64,000 nt of DNA from JAFDZV01 sp964455525 (lineage in GTDB: Bacteria > Bacteroidota > Ignavibacteria > OLB7), in contig CAYVWR010000003.1 in NCBI GenBank assembly GCA_964455525.1, forward strand, positions 1 to 64,000, written 5' to 3'. The notes under the pieces are model-generated. The model was not told where the DNA came from and ran no database searches. It saw only the letters and a list, made by a program, of their open reading frames with translations. Both the position numbers and the translations under genes were made by a program. Shown one piece after another: positions 53,405 to 62,582 of the stretch. The first letter of the stretch is position 1. Every line of letters begins with the position of its first letter.

Positions 53405-54370
53405 TTATGTCAGTAGCGGATCGGTGGTGTGGCGTTCGATCATTTTTTTTATTTCGCTGGTGACGGCATCGACAAGATCCTCCGGTCCCAGTACCTGAAC
53501 ATGGGAACCCCAGCTTAGAATCCAGGGGAGCAGATCGGCAGGGGCACGAGCACGAAGGGTTACCAGAAGCCCATCGGGATGCTCCTCCTCGGATACCTTG
53601 TGGAAATAGCGCATCTCGCGCACCCAGGGGGCCGCATCCGCAGAGAAGAGCACACGAGCTTCGTAATGGCAGTCGGCGAGACCGGCCCTGCGAGCGGTTG
53701 TAAGCCCGGCGGGGCGCTCGAATGTGGTGGCAAGCAGCTCAAGCTCCATGATCCTGCTCAGCCGGAAATTTCGGATCGAACGCCGTTCGTGGCAGTATGC
53801 TGCCAGATACCAGATGCCGTTGATATGGTTGAGCGCGTATGGATCGATGCGGCGGGGGGAGTGCAGTTCCGGCGTGGTATCGGCGCAACGGCGGTTGTAG
53901 CGTATCCTGATGTTCCTCTGTTCGATGATAGCGCGGCGCAGGGTCCGAATGGTTGCAAGCACCTCCGGGCTTTCGCTCCCCTCGGAGCGGAAAAAACGGA
54001 TGCCCTGACGGATTGATGCAACCGTATGGCGAAGGCGATCTGGAAGCGCCGTCGTGATCTTATCGGCTGCCGATCGTGCCGCTGCCCGATATTCCTCATC
54101 GAAGTTTGATGCCACGGCCTCGGCGCCCAGTATCAGGATCGAGGCCTCCTCGACGGTAAAGCTGAGAGGGGGGAGAAAGTATCCCTTCATCAGCGAATAT
54201 CCCTTGCCGGGCGTTGCCATCACCGGGACTCCCGCCTCGCAGAGCGCTTCCAGATCGCGATAGATGGAGCGTTTGCTTACCTGGAACGTCTCTGCCAGAT
54301 CTTCCGCCCGGAGTGTCCCTTCCCGTTGCAATGCAAGGAGTATCGCCAGCATCCGATCGCTTCTGTTCAT
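53405..54370 (-). CDS. WYL-domain transcriptional regulator (321 aa)
   Basis: The N-terminal winged helix is RMLAILLALQREGTLRAEDL followed by AETFQVSKRSIYRDLEALCEAGVPV, a DeoR/YafY-type domain. The WYL domain (~135-240) includes DPYALNHINGIWYLAAYCHERRSIRNF, with variation in the WYL motif itself. A C-terminal WCX-like domain ends the chain. Such proteins sense ligands, some of them nucleic-acid-linked, and control neighbouring genes. The DinB-like gene 86 bases downstream is the likely target or partner. Confidence 0.9.
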   Translation of the reverse strand: MNRSDRMLAILLALQREGTLRAEDLAETFQVSKRSIYRDLEALCEAGVPVMATPGKGYSLMKGYFLPPLSFTVEEASILILGAEAVASNFDEEYRAAARSAADKITTALPDRLRHTVASIRQGIRFFRSEGSESPEVLATIRTLRRAIIEQRNIRIRYNRRCADTTPELHSPRRIDPYALNHINGIWYLAAYCHERRSIRNFRLSRIMELELLATTFERPAGLTTARRAGLADCHYEARVLFSADAAPWVREMRYFHKVSEEEHPDGLLVTLRARAPADLLPWILSWGSHVQVLGPEDLVDAVTSEIKKMIERHTTDPLLT

Positions 54371-54465
54371 GGTTCCGCCGGTTTCAAGGTTCGATGCGCC
54401 AATGCCATCGGTTGATGGTTCTCCGAGCTTTTTTTACCCCTGCCGCACGTTGGCATCGCAAGCCA

Positions 54466-54987
54466 TTAATCTTCCGAAAACGAACCTGAGTTCCTATCGA
54501 CGTTTGTTGAGCCGCCATCCTGGGGCATATCCTTCTCCCGTCTCATCACGATGCCGTTCATGCCACGTGCACGATATTGCCGCAGCCGCTCCTGGATATG
54601 GGGCGGTGCTTGCTCCGGCGGGATTGTGGCAAAGCCGATCATCCCGTAAAACCTCACCAGATGCTGGAAGGGAATACAGTAACACTCCACATCCCGCACC
54701 GCTTCCTGGAATGCTTCCAGCAACCTTCGTCCGATGCCCCGGCCACGGTAGGCGGCATCCACATGCATCGTGCGGAGCAGCGTTCGCCCTTCCTCCCGGC
54801 AGAGCCTTACCGCGCCGATGATGACGCCAGCATCCTCGGCGATGTAGACGGCGAGATCATTGTTCACACTGGTCATGGAGCCGCGGCCTACATAAAAGAG
54901 GTTGATCCGTCCCGCCTCCGCTCCGATATCCGCGCGGCGGATCGTTATGCCGCCATTGTTCGTCCGATCCCTGCCATGCTCTGTCAT
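54466..54987 (-). CDS. GNAT family N-acetyltransferase (173 aa)
   Basis: Starts at ATG 54987, overlapping the previous gene's TGA as ATGA. The GNAT core is IAEDAGVIIGAVRLCREEGRT followed by the acetyl-CoA loop MHVDAAYRGRGIGRRLLEAF (R/Q-x-x-G-x-G/A motif: RGRGIG). CYCIPFQHLVRFYGMIGFATIP is the usual C-terminal beta strand region. It transfers acetyl from acetyl-CoA to an unknown amine. The overlap means translation is coupled to the metallo-beta-lactamase-fold gene. Confidence 0.88.
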   Translation of the reverse strand: MTEHGRDRTNNGGITIRRADIGAEAGRINLFYVGRGSMTSVNNDLAVYIAEDAGVIIGAVRLCREEGRTLLRTMHVDAAYRGRGIGRRLLEAFQEAVRDVECYCIPFQHLVRFYGMIGFATIPPEQAPPHIQERLRQYRARGMNGIVMRREKDMPQDGGSTNVDRNSGSFSED

Positions 54988-56090
54988 GCCACGTCCCATG
55001 CTTCGCCATTGCCCAGTGCGCGAAACGCATTGCGCGGTATGCCAAGCTTGTCCAGCTCCTCGTGCAGCACGTCGATCGGGGTATCCTCGCCATCATCTGC
55101 CTGGGCGAAGGTGCCGAAGTGAATCCCCATGCTCTCCTGGGCGCCGATCCTTTTATGGACATGGACAGCATCGTCGGGGCCCATATGTATTGGGGACATA
55201 AACCAGCGTGGTTCGTAGGCACCGATCGGAAGCAGCGCAAGCCGGATTGTGCCAAATCGCTTTCGGATATCATCGAAGAAATCCCCGACGCCGGTATCGG
55301 CCGCAAAGTAGATAGGCCCGGCGGCGGTCTCCAGGACAAAGCCGCACCAGAGCGTGCAGTCGCGATCGCCCAGGCCGCGTCCAGAGAAGTGTTGTGCCGG
55401 GACGCAGGTGAGCCGGACGCCGTTCCCAAGATCTGCCGTATCCCACCAATCCATATCGGTGGCGTTCGGGATTCCTTCGGAATCGAGATAGATCGTGTTG
55501 CCAAGCGGAACATAGATGCGGGGCCGGTGGGCTTTTGCCAGATGCCGCAACGTATCCACATCCATGTGATCGTAATGGTTGTGGCTTACCAGAAGCACGT
55601 CGATCGGTGGCAGATCCTGTAGGCGAATCCCGGCAGGCTTATACCGTGTCGGCCCGGCAAAGGAGACCGGGCTGATCCGGTATGCCCAGACCGGGTCGGT
55701 AAGGATATTCAGGCCATCGGCCTGGATGAGAACCGTGGAATGGTTGACGAATGTGACGCGAAGCTTTCCTTTGCCAACCCGTTGCGGTGGGGGAGGTCCG
55801 AGAGCTATGTCCTCCCGGAGAGTCCAGATGCCTGGCTTCCGGTTGGAGAGCCATCGGAGCAGATCCATGAATCCGCGGGGTTTTGCTCTCGGATTGAAGA
55901 ACGTCTCACCGTTGAAGTGATCCGAGAGAGGCCCGCGATATCGTGGCGCGGAGAACTTGTAGAATCCAAAAAAAGAGAAGAGGCCTGCGGTAACCGAGAT
56001 GGACCCCAGCGCCCCGATAAACGTGCGCCGTTTCCAGCGTGGTCCGTTGTCCGGCCTGGTATCGGTAGCCGTATCGCTCGTGCGTGCCAT
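54984..56090 (-). CDS. metallo-beta-lactamase-fold (NAPE-PLD/UlaG-like) protein (368 aa)
   Basis: ATG 56090 has GGAG seven bases upstream. The N-terminus has a twin-arginine-like/hydrophobic stretch (KRRTFIGALGSISVTAGLFSFF), so it is probably exported or membrane-anchored. The dinuclear metal motif is SHNHYDHMD; further ligands are in PAQHFSGRG (H), FAADTGVGD (D) and the final HFGTFAQ (H). The layout matches N-acylphosphatidylethanolamine phospholipase D-like and related lipid-linked hydrolases. A phospholipid or acyl-lipid substrate at the envelope is likely. It overlaps a GNAT gene by four bases. Confidence 0.85.
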   Translation of the reverse strand: MARTSDTATDTRPDNGPRWKRRTFIGALGSISVTAGLFSFFGFYKFSAPRYRGPLSDHFNGETFFNPRAKPRGFMDLLRWLSNRKPGIWTLREDIALGPPPPQRVGKGKLRVTFVNHSTVLIQADGLNILTDPVWAYRISPVSFAGPTRYKPAGIRLQDLPPIDVLLVSHNHYDHMDVDTLRHLAKAHRPRIYVPLGNTIYLDSEGIPNATDMDWWDTADLGNGVRLTCVPAQHFSGRGLGDRDCTLWCGFVLETAAGPIYFAADTGVGDFFDDIRKRFGTIRLALLPIGAYEPRWFMSPIHMGPDDAVHVHKRIGAQESMGIHFGTFAQADDGEDTPIDVLHEELDKLGIPRNAFRALGNGEAWDVA

Positions 56091-56964
56091 AAGTGCGCTC
56101 CAGGTGATAGAGACATGTTCAACGGAAAGGAGAGGCAAGGAGTTGCATTGCCTCTCCCGTGACATGGTATAACCGATGAAGGTAACGGATGGCCGCCGCA
56201 ATCGGCCCGATCACGGGATTGCAAGAGAAAGATCATGGCTGCTGCTGCCAGAACATACAGGGTTGAGCGCTGGCAGAGATTTTCTTGTTCTCTGTCTCGA
56301 TGTTCCCACTTCCTCCGCTGTCATCCCATTCTCTCTGATGTCTATCTCAAATTTACCGCAAAAATGGTGTTCGTACGATCACTTGTACACATAGTTTTCC
56401 ACTTTTCCACATTGTATCAACCATCGTGCCCATCAGCTCGACGCAATTTCGGTGTTTATACCGCCCAACTGTTCCCTCGCTGCCGGTGAAGATCCGGCTA
56501 TCGACGGACTTATTGGTCATCTTCTGAACACCATGCCGGATCTGCCGAGCTGTTCCTTGCCGCAGATGAACAAGGAGGTAGGATGATGGGAGGACCGTTC
56601 GTGTACACGCGTGGCAAATGCTGGCCGGACCCTGTTCAATTCCCGGCCGATCTCCTGCCTGTCCGCGACTGATGGAACCCGTATACCGATGGATGTTTGT
56701 GTATATAATATATATCTGGTGGTGTCCGAAAGGCTTTGTACATGAAGCCAATGCCCCGTTCTTGTATGCTTCCGGCAGCCATCTGTTCGGCCGGTTATGA
56801 GATACCCCGGATCGTGGCACGCCGTTCCTGCTGCCGAAGCTTGCGGACCAGGGGCCGATCTGTACCATCACAACGGTTGTGTATCCGATAGGAATAATCG
56901 TTTCCGGGGATACCGATATCACGGGCAACGATAGCGATACGGAAGCCTGCGGCTGCTATACGGG
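56091..56964. other. gene-free stretch of ~870 bases
   Basis: No supported gene. AT-richer parts (around 56330-56460 and 56700-56715) and several stop codons in all frames argue for non-coding DNA, including the promoter of the metallo-beta-lactamase gene. Confidence 0.4.
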
Positions 56965-58155
56965 CTACACAAAAAAATTGCAGCCGGCGCCGATCCATTT
57001 CAGACCATGGTTGAAATCCACCCCCATCATCTTTCCCCGTCCCATACGGACAAGTCCCATGACAGCGCGTGGTTTCTCCTCCTCGGGCAGCCAGACGAGC
57101 ATCACCCGGATCTCCGGCTTTGTGCCGCCTTCTGGGGTCTGCACAGCCTCGGCATAGGTAATACGTTCTTGGAGTATGTACTCGGCGCGCCGTTCGGCTG
57201 GAACCGCCGCGATCTCCTGGCGTGTCGGGCCGACGATAACGCCCGATCCTGCAAACGAGTAGAGCGGTTTCAGAACATAGTCTTCCAGATTTTCCGGCAG
57301 CTCCGTGATCGCATCAAGGAAGCGGGCTTTGGGAACCGTCGGATGATCGAGGAAGGGAAGGGTAAACTTGCTTATACGGAAATACCAGTTCGGGTGTCCC
57401 GCCCAGGTTACATCCAGATCGTCATACCAGTTGAATGGGAGCGTTACGTCGTGGCGTTGAAGCTCATCGACGATCGAGCGATTATAGATACGGCGGATCG
57501 GGACCAGGCGCCCGTTCTGTTGGTAGTGCAGGGTCCGGCCGATCTTCCGTACCGACCTGATATCGGCCACCGTGATGCCAAGGAGATCCTCGGTAGCGTG
57601 GAAATCGCAGACCGTCTTCTGGTTCCAGGGATCGAACTCCAGCAGCACCACGTTCTCGGGATCTTCATCGGCAACTATCGCACGGTGGAGGGTATCGACA
57701 AATTCCGAGCGGGTATATCCCCCGTTGATATAGCGAAGCTCCGATGGCAGGCGATAGTGCTCCTGGGTGAGTTCGGCGAAGTAGAGCTGGAATCCCATCA
57801 GCGACGGGAACCCCTGCATCTCGATAAGCTTGGGGATAAACGCCCCATCCGGCCCGGGGGTGATTGCAAAATCGACGGTAAGGAAGGTGGAGCGGGAGGG
57901 CTGATTCGCCACGGTATACTCAGGGCGGAGCGTGGCATCGGAGTGCCGGAGATACTCCGGGTCATGCGCTTGCAGCGCAAGCTCGATGGCTGCCTCCTCG
58001 CACTGCCGTTGCAGATACTTTGGAACGAAGCAGGGGGTTTCGCAGACCCGGAAGCCGATCTGGGTTCTGCACCGATGATCGAGCCGCTCCAGAAAGTGCT
58101 GATAGCGTCTCTCGGTAAACGTGCTGTTGAAGTATCGGCGGAGTTCCGGGATCAT
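56965..58155 (-). CDS. conserved hypothetical ATP-grasp-like protein (396 aa)
   Basis: The frame is intact from MIPELRRYFNSTFTERRYQHF to CNFFV. Notable stretches are a C-rich N-terminal part (TQIGFRVCETPCFVPKYL), TVDFAITPGPDGAFIPKLIEM and YVLKPLYSFAGSGVIVG. The last resembles the lysine/glycine loop of ATP-grasp ligases, and EFDPWNQKT and KPEIRVMLVW would form metal-binding strands. It could be a circularly permuted or glutathionylspermidine-synthetase-like ligase, as some Bacteroidota proteins of this size are. I do not know its substrate. It stands alone; no partner gene gives a hint. Confidence 0.7.
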   Translation of the reverse strand: MIPELRRYFNSTFTERRYQHFLERLDHRCRTQIGFRVCETPCFVPKYLQRQCEEAAIELALQAHDPEYLRHSDATLRPEYTVANQPSRSTFLTVDFAITPGPDGAFIPKLIEMQGFPSLMGFQLYFAELTQEHYRLPSELRYINGGYTRSEFVDTLHRAIVADEDPENVVLLEFDPWNQKTVCDFHATEDLLGITVADIRSVRKIGRTLHYQQNGRLVPIRRIYNRSIVDELQRHDVTLPFNWYDDLDVTWAGHPNWYFRISKFTLPFLDHPTVPKARFLDAITELPENLEDYVLKPLYSFAGSGVIVGPTRQEIAAVPAERRAEYILQERITYAEAVQTPEGGTKPEIRVMLVWLPEEEKPRAVMGLVRMGRGKMMGVDFNHGLKWIGAGCNFFV

Positions 58156-58246
58156 CTGGAGTATGGTTTCGGTTGGGTGAGCTGGATATGCATCTGTCGA
58201 TTCTCCGGGGAGCCGATTGCCATTGTACTATCTCATGTATGGTTGA

Positions 58247-58295
58247 TCTCGTGCATGGTGGATGCCCTATGACAGGAGACCAACCATGCACGAGA
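58247..58295. repeat. 13-bp perfect inverted repeat
   Basis: TCTCGTGCATGGT (58247-58259) is inverted at 58283-58295 with a 23-nt spacer. It lies between the SDR stop and the ATP-grasp-like start, so it may be an operator or terminator. Confidence 0.55.
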
Positions 58296-58322
58296 CCGGC
58301 GGCAACCAACCGGCGATCTTGC

Positions 58323-59114
58323 TCAGAGTATTCCCTGGTAGTAACCGCCATCTACCGAGATGGTTGCGCCGGTGATATAGCTGGAGCGGGCCGAGGCGAG
58401 GAAGGCAACCACATCGGCGATCTCCTCGGGGCGTGCCATGCGGTTGAGCGGGATATCCTCATGATGCCGGGCAAGAATATCCTCATGCGATACGCCCAGT
58501 TCCTTGGCCTCGTACATCGCCAGATCATAGATCCGATTGGTCAGCGTATATCCTGGCGCAACATTGTTTACCAGGATGCCGAACGGCGCAAGCTCGTTCG
58601 AGAGCGTTTTTGCCAATCCCACAACTGCATTGCGCAGGGAGTTGGAGAGCATCAGATGTTCGATCGGCTGTTTGACGCAGACGGAGGTGATGTTGACGAT
58701 GCGGCCGCTCTGCATATTCCGCATATGAGGCACCGCGGCGCGGATCAGACGGATGACGCTCATCAGCACCAGATCGACCGCGGAGCGCCAGTCGCTATCC
58801 TCAAGGCTTATAAATGTTCCGCGCTTCGGCCCACCGCAATTGGTCACAAGAATATCGACGCCTCCGAAGGCGATGCGTGTCGCATCGACCAGCATCTCGA
58901 TATCATCGGCCTTGGTGATATCTGCTTGGACCCATTCCACGCGCCGGCCGGTGGTGGCCGAGATCTCCTCGGCGGTTTTTACCAGATCCTCCTTGCTGCG
59001 TGCGCAGACCACCACATTGGCCCCTTCGCGTGCAAGTCGCATTGCACAGGCTTTTCCAATGCCGTGGCTTGCGGCAGCCACAATTGCTGTTTTATCGGTA
59101 AGCTCGAGATCCAT
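58323..59114 (-). CDS. short-chain dehydrogenase/reductase with replaced YxxxK motif (263 aa)
   Basis: The Rossmann site is intact: AAASHGIGKACA (13-24) with D in WVQADITK, and NITSVCV holds S144. Where classical enzymes have NNAG there is TNCGGP (91-96). Where Y-x-x-x-K should fall 13 residues after the serine there is S157-N-S-L-R161. The sequence NVAPGYTLTNRIYDL after it is typical of an SDR subfamily related to FabG that keeps this NCGGP/LSNSLR form. So it may be a reductase with a changed mechanism, or a non-catalytic binding protein. A 3-oxoacyl reductase label would be too specific. Confidence 0.82.
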   Translation of the reverse strand: MDLELTDKTAIVAAASHGIGKACAMRLAREGANVVVCARSKEDLVKTAEEISATTGRRVEWVQADITKADDIEMLVDATRIAFGGVDILVTNCGGPKRGTFISLEDSDWRSAVDLVLMSVIRLIRAAVPHMRNMQSGRIVNITSVCVKQPIEHLMLSNSLRNAVVGLAKTLSNELAPFGILVNNVAPGYTLTNRIYDLAMYEAKELGVSHEDILARHHEDIPLNRMARPEEIADVVAFLASARSSYITGATISVDGGYYQGIL

Positions 59115-59218
59115 ACAGTCCTAATAGGAGTTAAAGGGGAAGACGAATCGTTCGGCAACAGGGAAGATAAGAAGTTCCATCTATCCCGGAAGTCGGGCGG
59201 ATGTTCTGCCGTTGCCGC

Positions 59219-59971
59219 TTACTTGTTGCTGAGCAGATTTGCTAAAAGCTTCTGTTCGGCCTCGTGGCCGGCTGCCGCGTGAGCGGCCACCGGGAATGCG
59301 AGGTACCAGACCGTGCCCTTGCCAAGCTTCTCCCAGAGCAGCGCTGCCGAGGCATCGGGTGTCTGAAGGTTTGCAGCCAGCAACGCCCGTGCATGCTCTC
59401 CGCCAGTGACGAGCTGTGCCGTCCGTCTGCTCAGGGAGTCGAGGTTGGTACGGGTGATTTGGTTGGGCTGGCGCATGATCGGATCATCCAGAAGCGGCGG
59501 AGCCAGCACCACGGTATACTCAAGATCGCGGGGGGCCAGCTTGAGCGGTGTGCCCGCGCCAGCCTTCTGAAGCGTCTTGGTCCGTTGATTCAGCATGATC
59601 ACTGTGGCGCCGTTCTTCGACACATGGGCGAGCAGACGGCTATAGGCCTGCAATGCCTCGGTATACTCCATTGCGTCCTCGTCGATCATCAGCACCGTGT
59701 ACGGGGTGAGATCCTGGCGGGCACCGTCGGCAAGCGTGATACGGGTATAGGGGATGCCGAGCGCACGGAGTGCCACCAGAAGTTCGGATCGGTCAAACGG
59801 CGCTATCACACCTACCGTTCCCCGCGGATTTGCCATGATATTCTCCGGCAGTAGGCGAAGGATCGGTTGTTTCCCGCCGCATCCGGGCGCCAGCAGCGCC
59901 AGGAGCATCATAAAAAGAACGCCTCGGGGCATAGAGATAAGCTTGATCGTGACGAACTTCCGCATATTCAT
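59219..59971 (-). CDS. lipoprotein with a Rossmann-like/GATase-like domain (250 aa)
   Basis: The N-terminus has a signal with a lipobox (MPRGVLFMMLLALLAPGC, Met14 may be the real start), making it a lipoprotein. The rest has alternating beta-alpha units (GVIAPFDRSELLVALRALGI, VLMIDEDAMEYTEALQAYSR, GATVIMLNQRTK, GKGTVWYLAFPVAAHAA), the pattern of a GATase1-like or DUF4159-like periplasmic domain. No nucleophile elbow or metal motif is obvious. It lies alone on the minus strand and its role is unknown. Confidence 0.65.
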   Translation of the reverse strand: MNMRKFVTIKLISMPRGVLFMMLLALLAPGCGGKQPILRLLPENIMANPRGTVGVIAPFDRSELLVALRALGIPYTRITLADGARQDLTPYTVLMIDEDAMEYTEALQAYSRLLAHVSKNGATVIMLNQRTKTLQKAGAGTPLKLAPRDLEYTVVLAPPLLDDPIMRQPNQITRTNLDSLSRRTAQLVTGGEHARALLAANLQTPDASAALLWEKLGKGTVWYLAFPVAAHAAAGHEAEQKLLANLLSNK

Positions 59972-60166
59972 CGCTGTTCCATCGATGGGGGTGCGGCTGG
60001 TTGGCCGCCTTGTTTACAGCGCGGTTTCCAATCTAGGACAATTTGCCGAAGTACGTAGCGCGGAACTGGCCTTCACCCCCGGATATCATCCGGCCAGGCC
60101 ATGCTCCATCGGCGTTGCGCTCGCGATACCGGCATCGCACGCCATAGGAAGAGCCAACAGGAGAAT

Positions 60167-60865
60167 ATGATTACGCTGCATGAGGTTACCAAACGTTACG
60201 GCCCCGCCGCAGGCAATGGGGTACGGGCGCTCAATAACGTCTCGTTGACGATAGGTGAGGGGGAACAGGTTGCGCTGATCGGGGCATCCGGCTCCGGCAA
60301 GAGCACCCTGCTGAACCTGATCGGCGGCATCGACTCCCCTTCCAGCGGCACGATCACCGTGGGTGGACGGGATATCACCCGTATCGGCGACACGGGGATG
60401 ACCCTGTTGCGCCGAGAGTTGATAGGGATCGTGTTTCAGTTCTTCAACCTGATGCCAACACTCTCGGTGCTGGAGAATGTGATGCTGCCGGCCGAGCTTG
60501 CCGGACGAAACCGGCAGGAGACGCGGAGCCATGCGCTGGAGCTGCTGGCTGCTGTTGGCATGCAGGGACGTGCAGCCCATACGCCGAGCGAGCTTTCCGG
60601 TGGCGAGATGCAGCGTACGGCGATCGCCCGTGCCCTTATCAATCGTCCCAGAATCCTTCTGGCGGATGAGCCAACCGGCAATCTCGATTCGCACAATGGA
60701 GGGTTGGTGCTGCATCTTCTTCATCGTGTGGCCGTCGAGGAACGGCTCACCCTTGTGATGGCAACGCACGACTCCGCCATAGCATCGCAGGCAGGGCGGA
60801 CCATCGAGATGAGAGACGGCGGGATTATCGCCGACACGGGGCCGGGCCGGCATGCCCCGGCCTGA
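60167..60865 (+). CDS. ABC transporter ATP-binding protein, LolD/MacB type (232 aa)
   Basis: ATG 60167 has AGGAG upstream. Walker A is GASGSGKST, the Q-loop is VFQFFNLMPTLSVLENV, the signature is LSGGEMQRTAIARAL, Walker B is ILLADEPTGNLD, and the switch His is ATHD. The Q-loop and LMPTLS form place it in the LolD/FtsE/MacB group, which works with a permease that has an extracytoplasmic domain. No such permease gene is next to it, so its partner is elsewhere. It ends before a strong hairpin. Confidence 0.92.
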   Translation: MITLHEVTKRYGPAAGNGVRALNNVSLTIGEGEQVALIGASGSGKSTLLNLIGGIDSPSSGTITVGGRDITRIGDTGMTLLRRELIGIVFQFFNLMPTLSVLENVMLPAELAGRNRQETRSHALELLAAVGMQGRAAHTPSELSGGEMQRTAIARALINRPRILLADEPTGNLDSHNGGLVLHLLHRVAVEERLTLVMATHDSAIASQAGRTIEMRDGGIIADTGPGRHAPA

Positions 60866-60894
60866 TGCCGATGATGCCACGCATCCATTACGAT

Positions 60895-60945
60895 CGTGGC
60901 CGGTGTGGAGCCTTTCAAGAATGAATGTTCTCCATACCGGCCACG
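60895..60945. terminator. 16-bp hairpin between convergent genes
   Basis: CGTGGCCGGTGTGGAG (60895-60910) pairs with 60930-60945, one G.U pair, 19-nt loop. A second short hairpin (CCGTGCC/GGCACAGG) follows at about 60958-60977. Confidence 0.75.
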
Positions 60946-60996
60946 GATCTCTTCAGCCCCGTGCCTACGGCACAGGGAAGATGAGGCCATACATCG

Positions 60997-61533
60997 TTAT
61001 CGCCAGACGTTGCTACCCTGGTTGCTGCGCCACTCGCGCTCGATATACTCCGCATCCTCATCGTTACGGGGCTTGACGCCCATGACGATGCTTCCCTGCT
61101 TTACATCGTTCTCATAGATCTCGGCGCGCTCCTCGGGAATGCCCGAGCCGACAAGCGCTCCTATGATGCCTCCTGTGGCGCCGCCCGCGCCCGCGCCTGC
61201 AAGCGCAGCGACCACCGGACCGGCTATTACAAGGCCGAGGCCAGGCACAACCAGCGAGGTGCCCACGGCTGCGATAGCTCCAGCTATTGCGCCGATCGTT
61301 CCACCGATGCCCGCGCCTGCTCCGGCGCCTTCCAACGCCTTGTTCCCCATCTCGGTCTGGATGTGTGTGCCGGTATCGAAATGGCGTTTCCGGGTGTCAT
61401 CCGACATCAACAGGTTCACTTCGTCTTCGTTATAGCCACGATCGCGAATGGTGGTATATGCCCGCTCCGCGCTCTCTCGATCCTTGAACGATCCGGTGAT
61501 CATTCTGGGCCTATCGTTCCGCACTTCTTCCAT
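60997..61533 (-). CDS. glycine-zipper stress-type protein (178 aa)
   Basis: ATG 61533 has AGGAG upstream; the open frame farther up has no protein character. The N-terminal ~60 residues resemble the general-stress/YflT-type domain (ITGSFKDRESAERAYTTIRD, RGYNEDEVNLLMSDDTRK). The middle is a long glycine/alanine zipper (~72-140; GAGAGAGIGGTIGAIAGAIA, then GLGLVIAGPVVAALAGAG) that likely forms a membrane-associated hairpin. The C-terminal ~45 residues repeat a flexible-loop stress motif (GSGIPEERAEIYENDVKQG, IVMGVKPRNDEDAEYIE). It is probably made under stress; the function is unknown. Confidence 0.75.
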   Translation of the reverse strand: MEEVRNDRPRMITGSFKDRESAERAYTTIRDRGYNEDEVNLLMSDDTRKRHFDTGTHIQTEMGNKALEGAGAGAGIGGTIGAIAGAIAAVGTSLVVPGLGLVIAGPVVAALAGAGAGGATGGIIGALVGSGIPEERAEIYENDVKQGSIVMGVKPRNDEDAEYIEREWRSNQGSNVWR

Positions 61534-61931
61534 AACTACGTGTCTCCTGTGATTGAAAGCTATCCGTTCGGTATAGCCCCACACATAGGTACTGGCGTTG
61601 TGTTGCCTATGTGCAGGGCTTCCATCATCTCCCCTATGGAAGGCTATGCTGTACAGAGGCAAGATATGTGCCGTGGAATTGGTCAGGCAGTGCATATCGG
61701 CGAGATGCCGGAGAACGGTGTGTGAGGAGCGCGAGGTGGTATCGGTCTGAATGTGGTAGCGCGCCCCGATCCTGTGCTGGCTGATCGGTGATTCCGCAGG
61801 CGATGGTGTCCTGGCTGTGCGATGCACTGCCATCACTTCACTCTATCGTTCCGCTGCTCTTGCAGATCGTACTGCGCTGCCAGGAGCTAGCTCCACGTCC
61901 TGTTCGGGCTGGTGCGGGTTGTTCTTTGCGC
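61534..61931. other. intergenic stretch
   Basis: Should hold the stress-protein promoter (upstream of 61533) and the end of the DUF3299 gene. No other gene is supported. Confidence 0.3.
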
Positions 61932-62426
61932 CTACTCCAGCGCGTCGGCACGTAGGGTATACATCACATCGGTGAACTCGTCGCGGATCTCGGTATTGAC
62001 GATCAGCCGGCCTTTGATCTTGACAACGCCGCCCTTGAACGAGACCCGTTTGTTTCCATTCATCTTTACCGATATCAACTCGTTGATGAACAACGGCGGG
62101 GAGCAGTAGCAATTGAGCGGAGGGGCCGAGGAAAGGACAAACTCGTCGATATCCTCAAGCTGGGTAAGCGCTGCCATAAAGCCGAGTATCTCCACGCTTT
62201 TTCCGTTGAGCGCTTCGATTTCCGGCGGTACCCGCTTTCCTGGCTTATAGCGCTTCAGTAACTGAAACGAGACGCGCTCGTAGTTTATGGCCGCTTTGCC
62301 CTGTGCGGTCTGCGTCTGAAGAAACGGGAGCATGGTAAGCGCTGCAACCGCAATCGTGATGCTGCTGTGCAGGCGGCCTGCAAAGGGCCGGGGTATGGAG
62401 ATCGATGTTGTCGATGACGGCGTCAT
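61932..62426 (-). CDS. exported DUF3299-type protein (164 aa)
   Basis: ATG 62426 (MTPSSTTSISIPRPF) opens a signal-like stretch (SSITIAVAALTMLPFLQTQTAQG). The DUF3299-like domain follows: SFQLLKRYKPGKRVPPEIEALNGKSVEILGFM, DEFVLSSAPPLNCYCSPPLF (a CxC pair that could bind metal) and INELISVKMNGNKRVSFKGG. Members are periplasmic or lipoprotein-like and uncharacterised; some are linked to metal or transport loci. It is downstream of rpoZ with a hairpin between, so it is probably a separate unit. Confidence 0.78.
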   Translation of the reverse strand: MTPSSTTSISIPRPFAGRLHSSITIAVAALTMLPFLQTQTAQGKAAINYERVSFQLLKRYKPGKRVPPEIEALNGKSVEILGFMAALTQLEDIDEFVLSSAPPLNCYCSPPLFINELISVKMNGNKRVSFKGGVVKIKGRLIVNTEIRDEFTDVMYTLRADALE

Positions 62427-62525
62427 GGCACGTTGTACTGACTGGTTGCTTGACGATACGGGCGATTGTAGTACTCCGACGTGATCGGCACGGCGATGTT
62501 GCACGGCGATCGCTCCAAATACAAC

Positions 62526-62560
62526 GGCAGCGGCCAGTATCTCATACACTGGCCGCTGCC
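62526..62560 (-). terminator. hairpin after rpoZ
   Basis: GGCAGCGGCCAGT (62526-62538) is perfectly inverted at 62548-62560 with a 9-nt loop; a GTTGTATTT stretch follows on the minus strand. Confidence 0.7.
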
Positions 62561-62582
62561 TGGAATGCATACCCTTCCGCGA

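Noticed and set aside
56353..56928. A 191-codon minus-strand frame before the ATP-grasp-like gene
   Set aside because: No ribosome-binding site and composition unlike the neighbouring genes; regarded as non-coding.
60167..60865. ABC ATPase as a lasso peptide exporter
   Set aside because: It is a LolD/MacB-type ATPase without a fused membrane domain and lies 30 kb from the RiPP genes.
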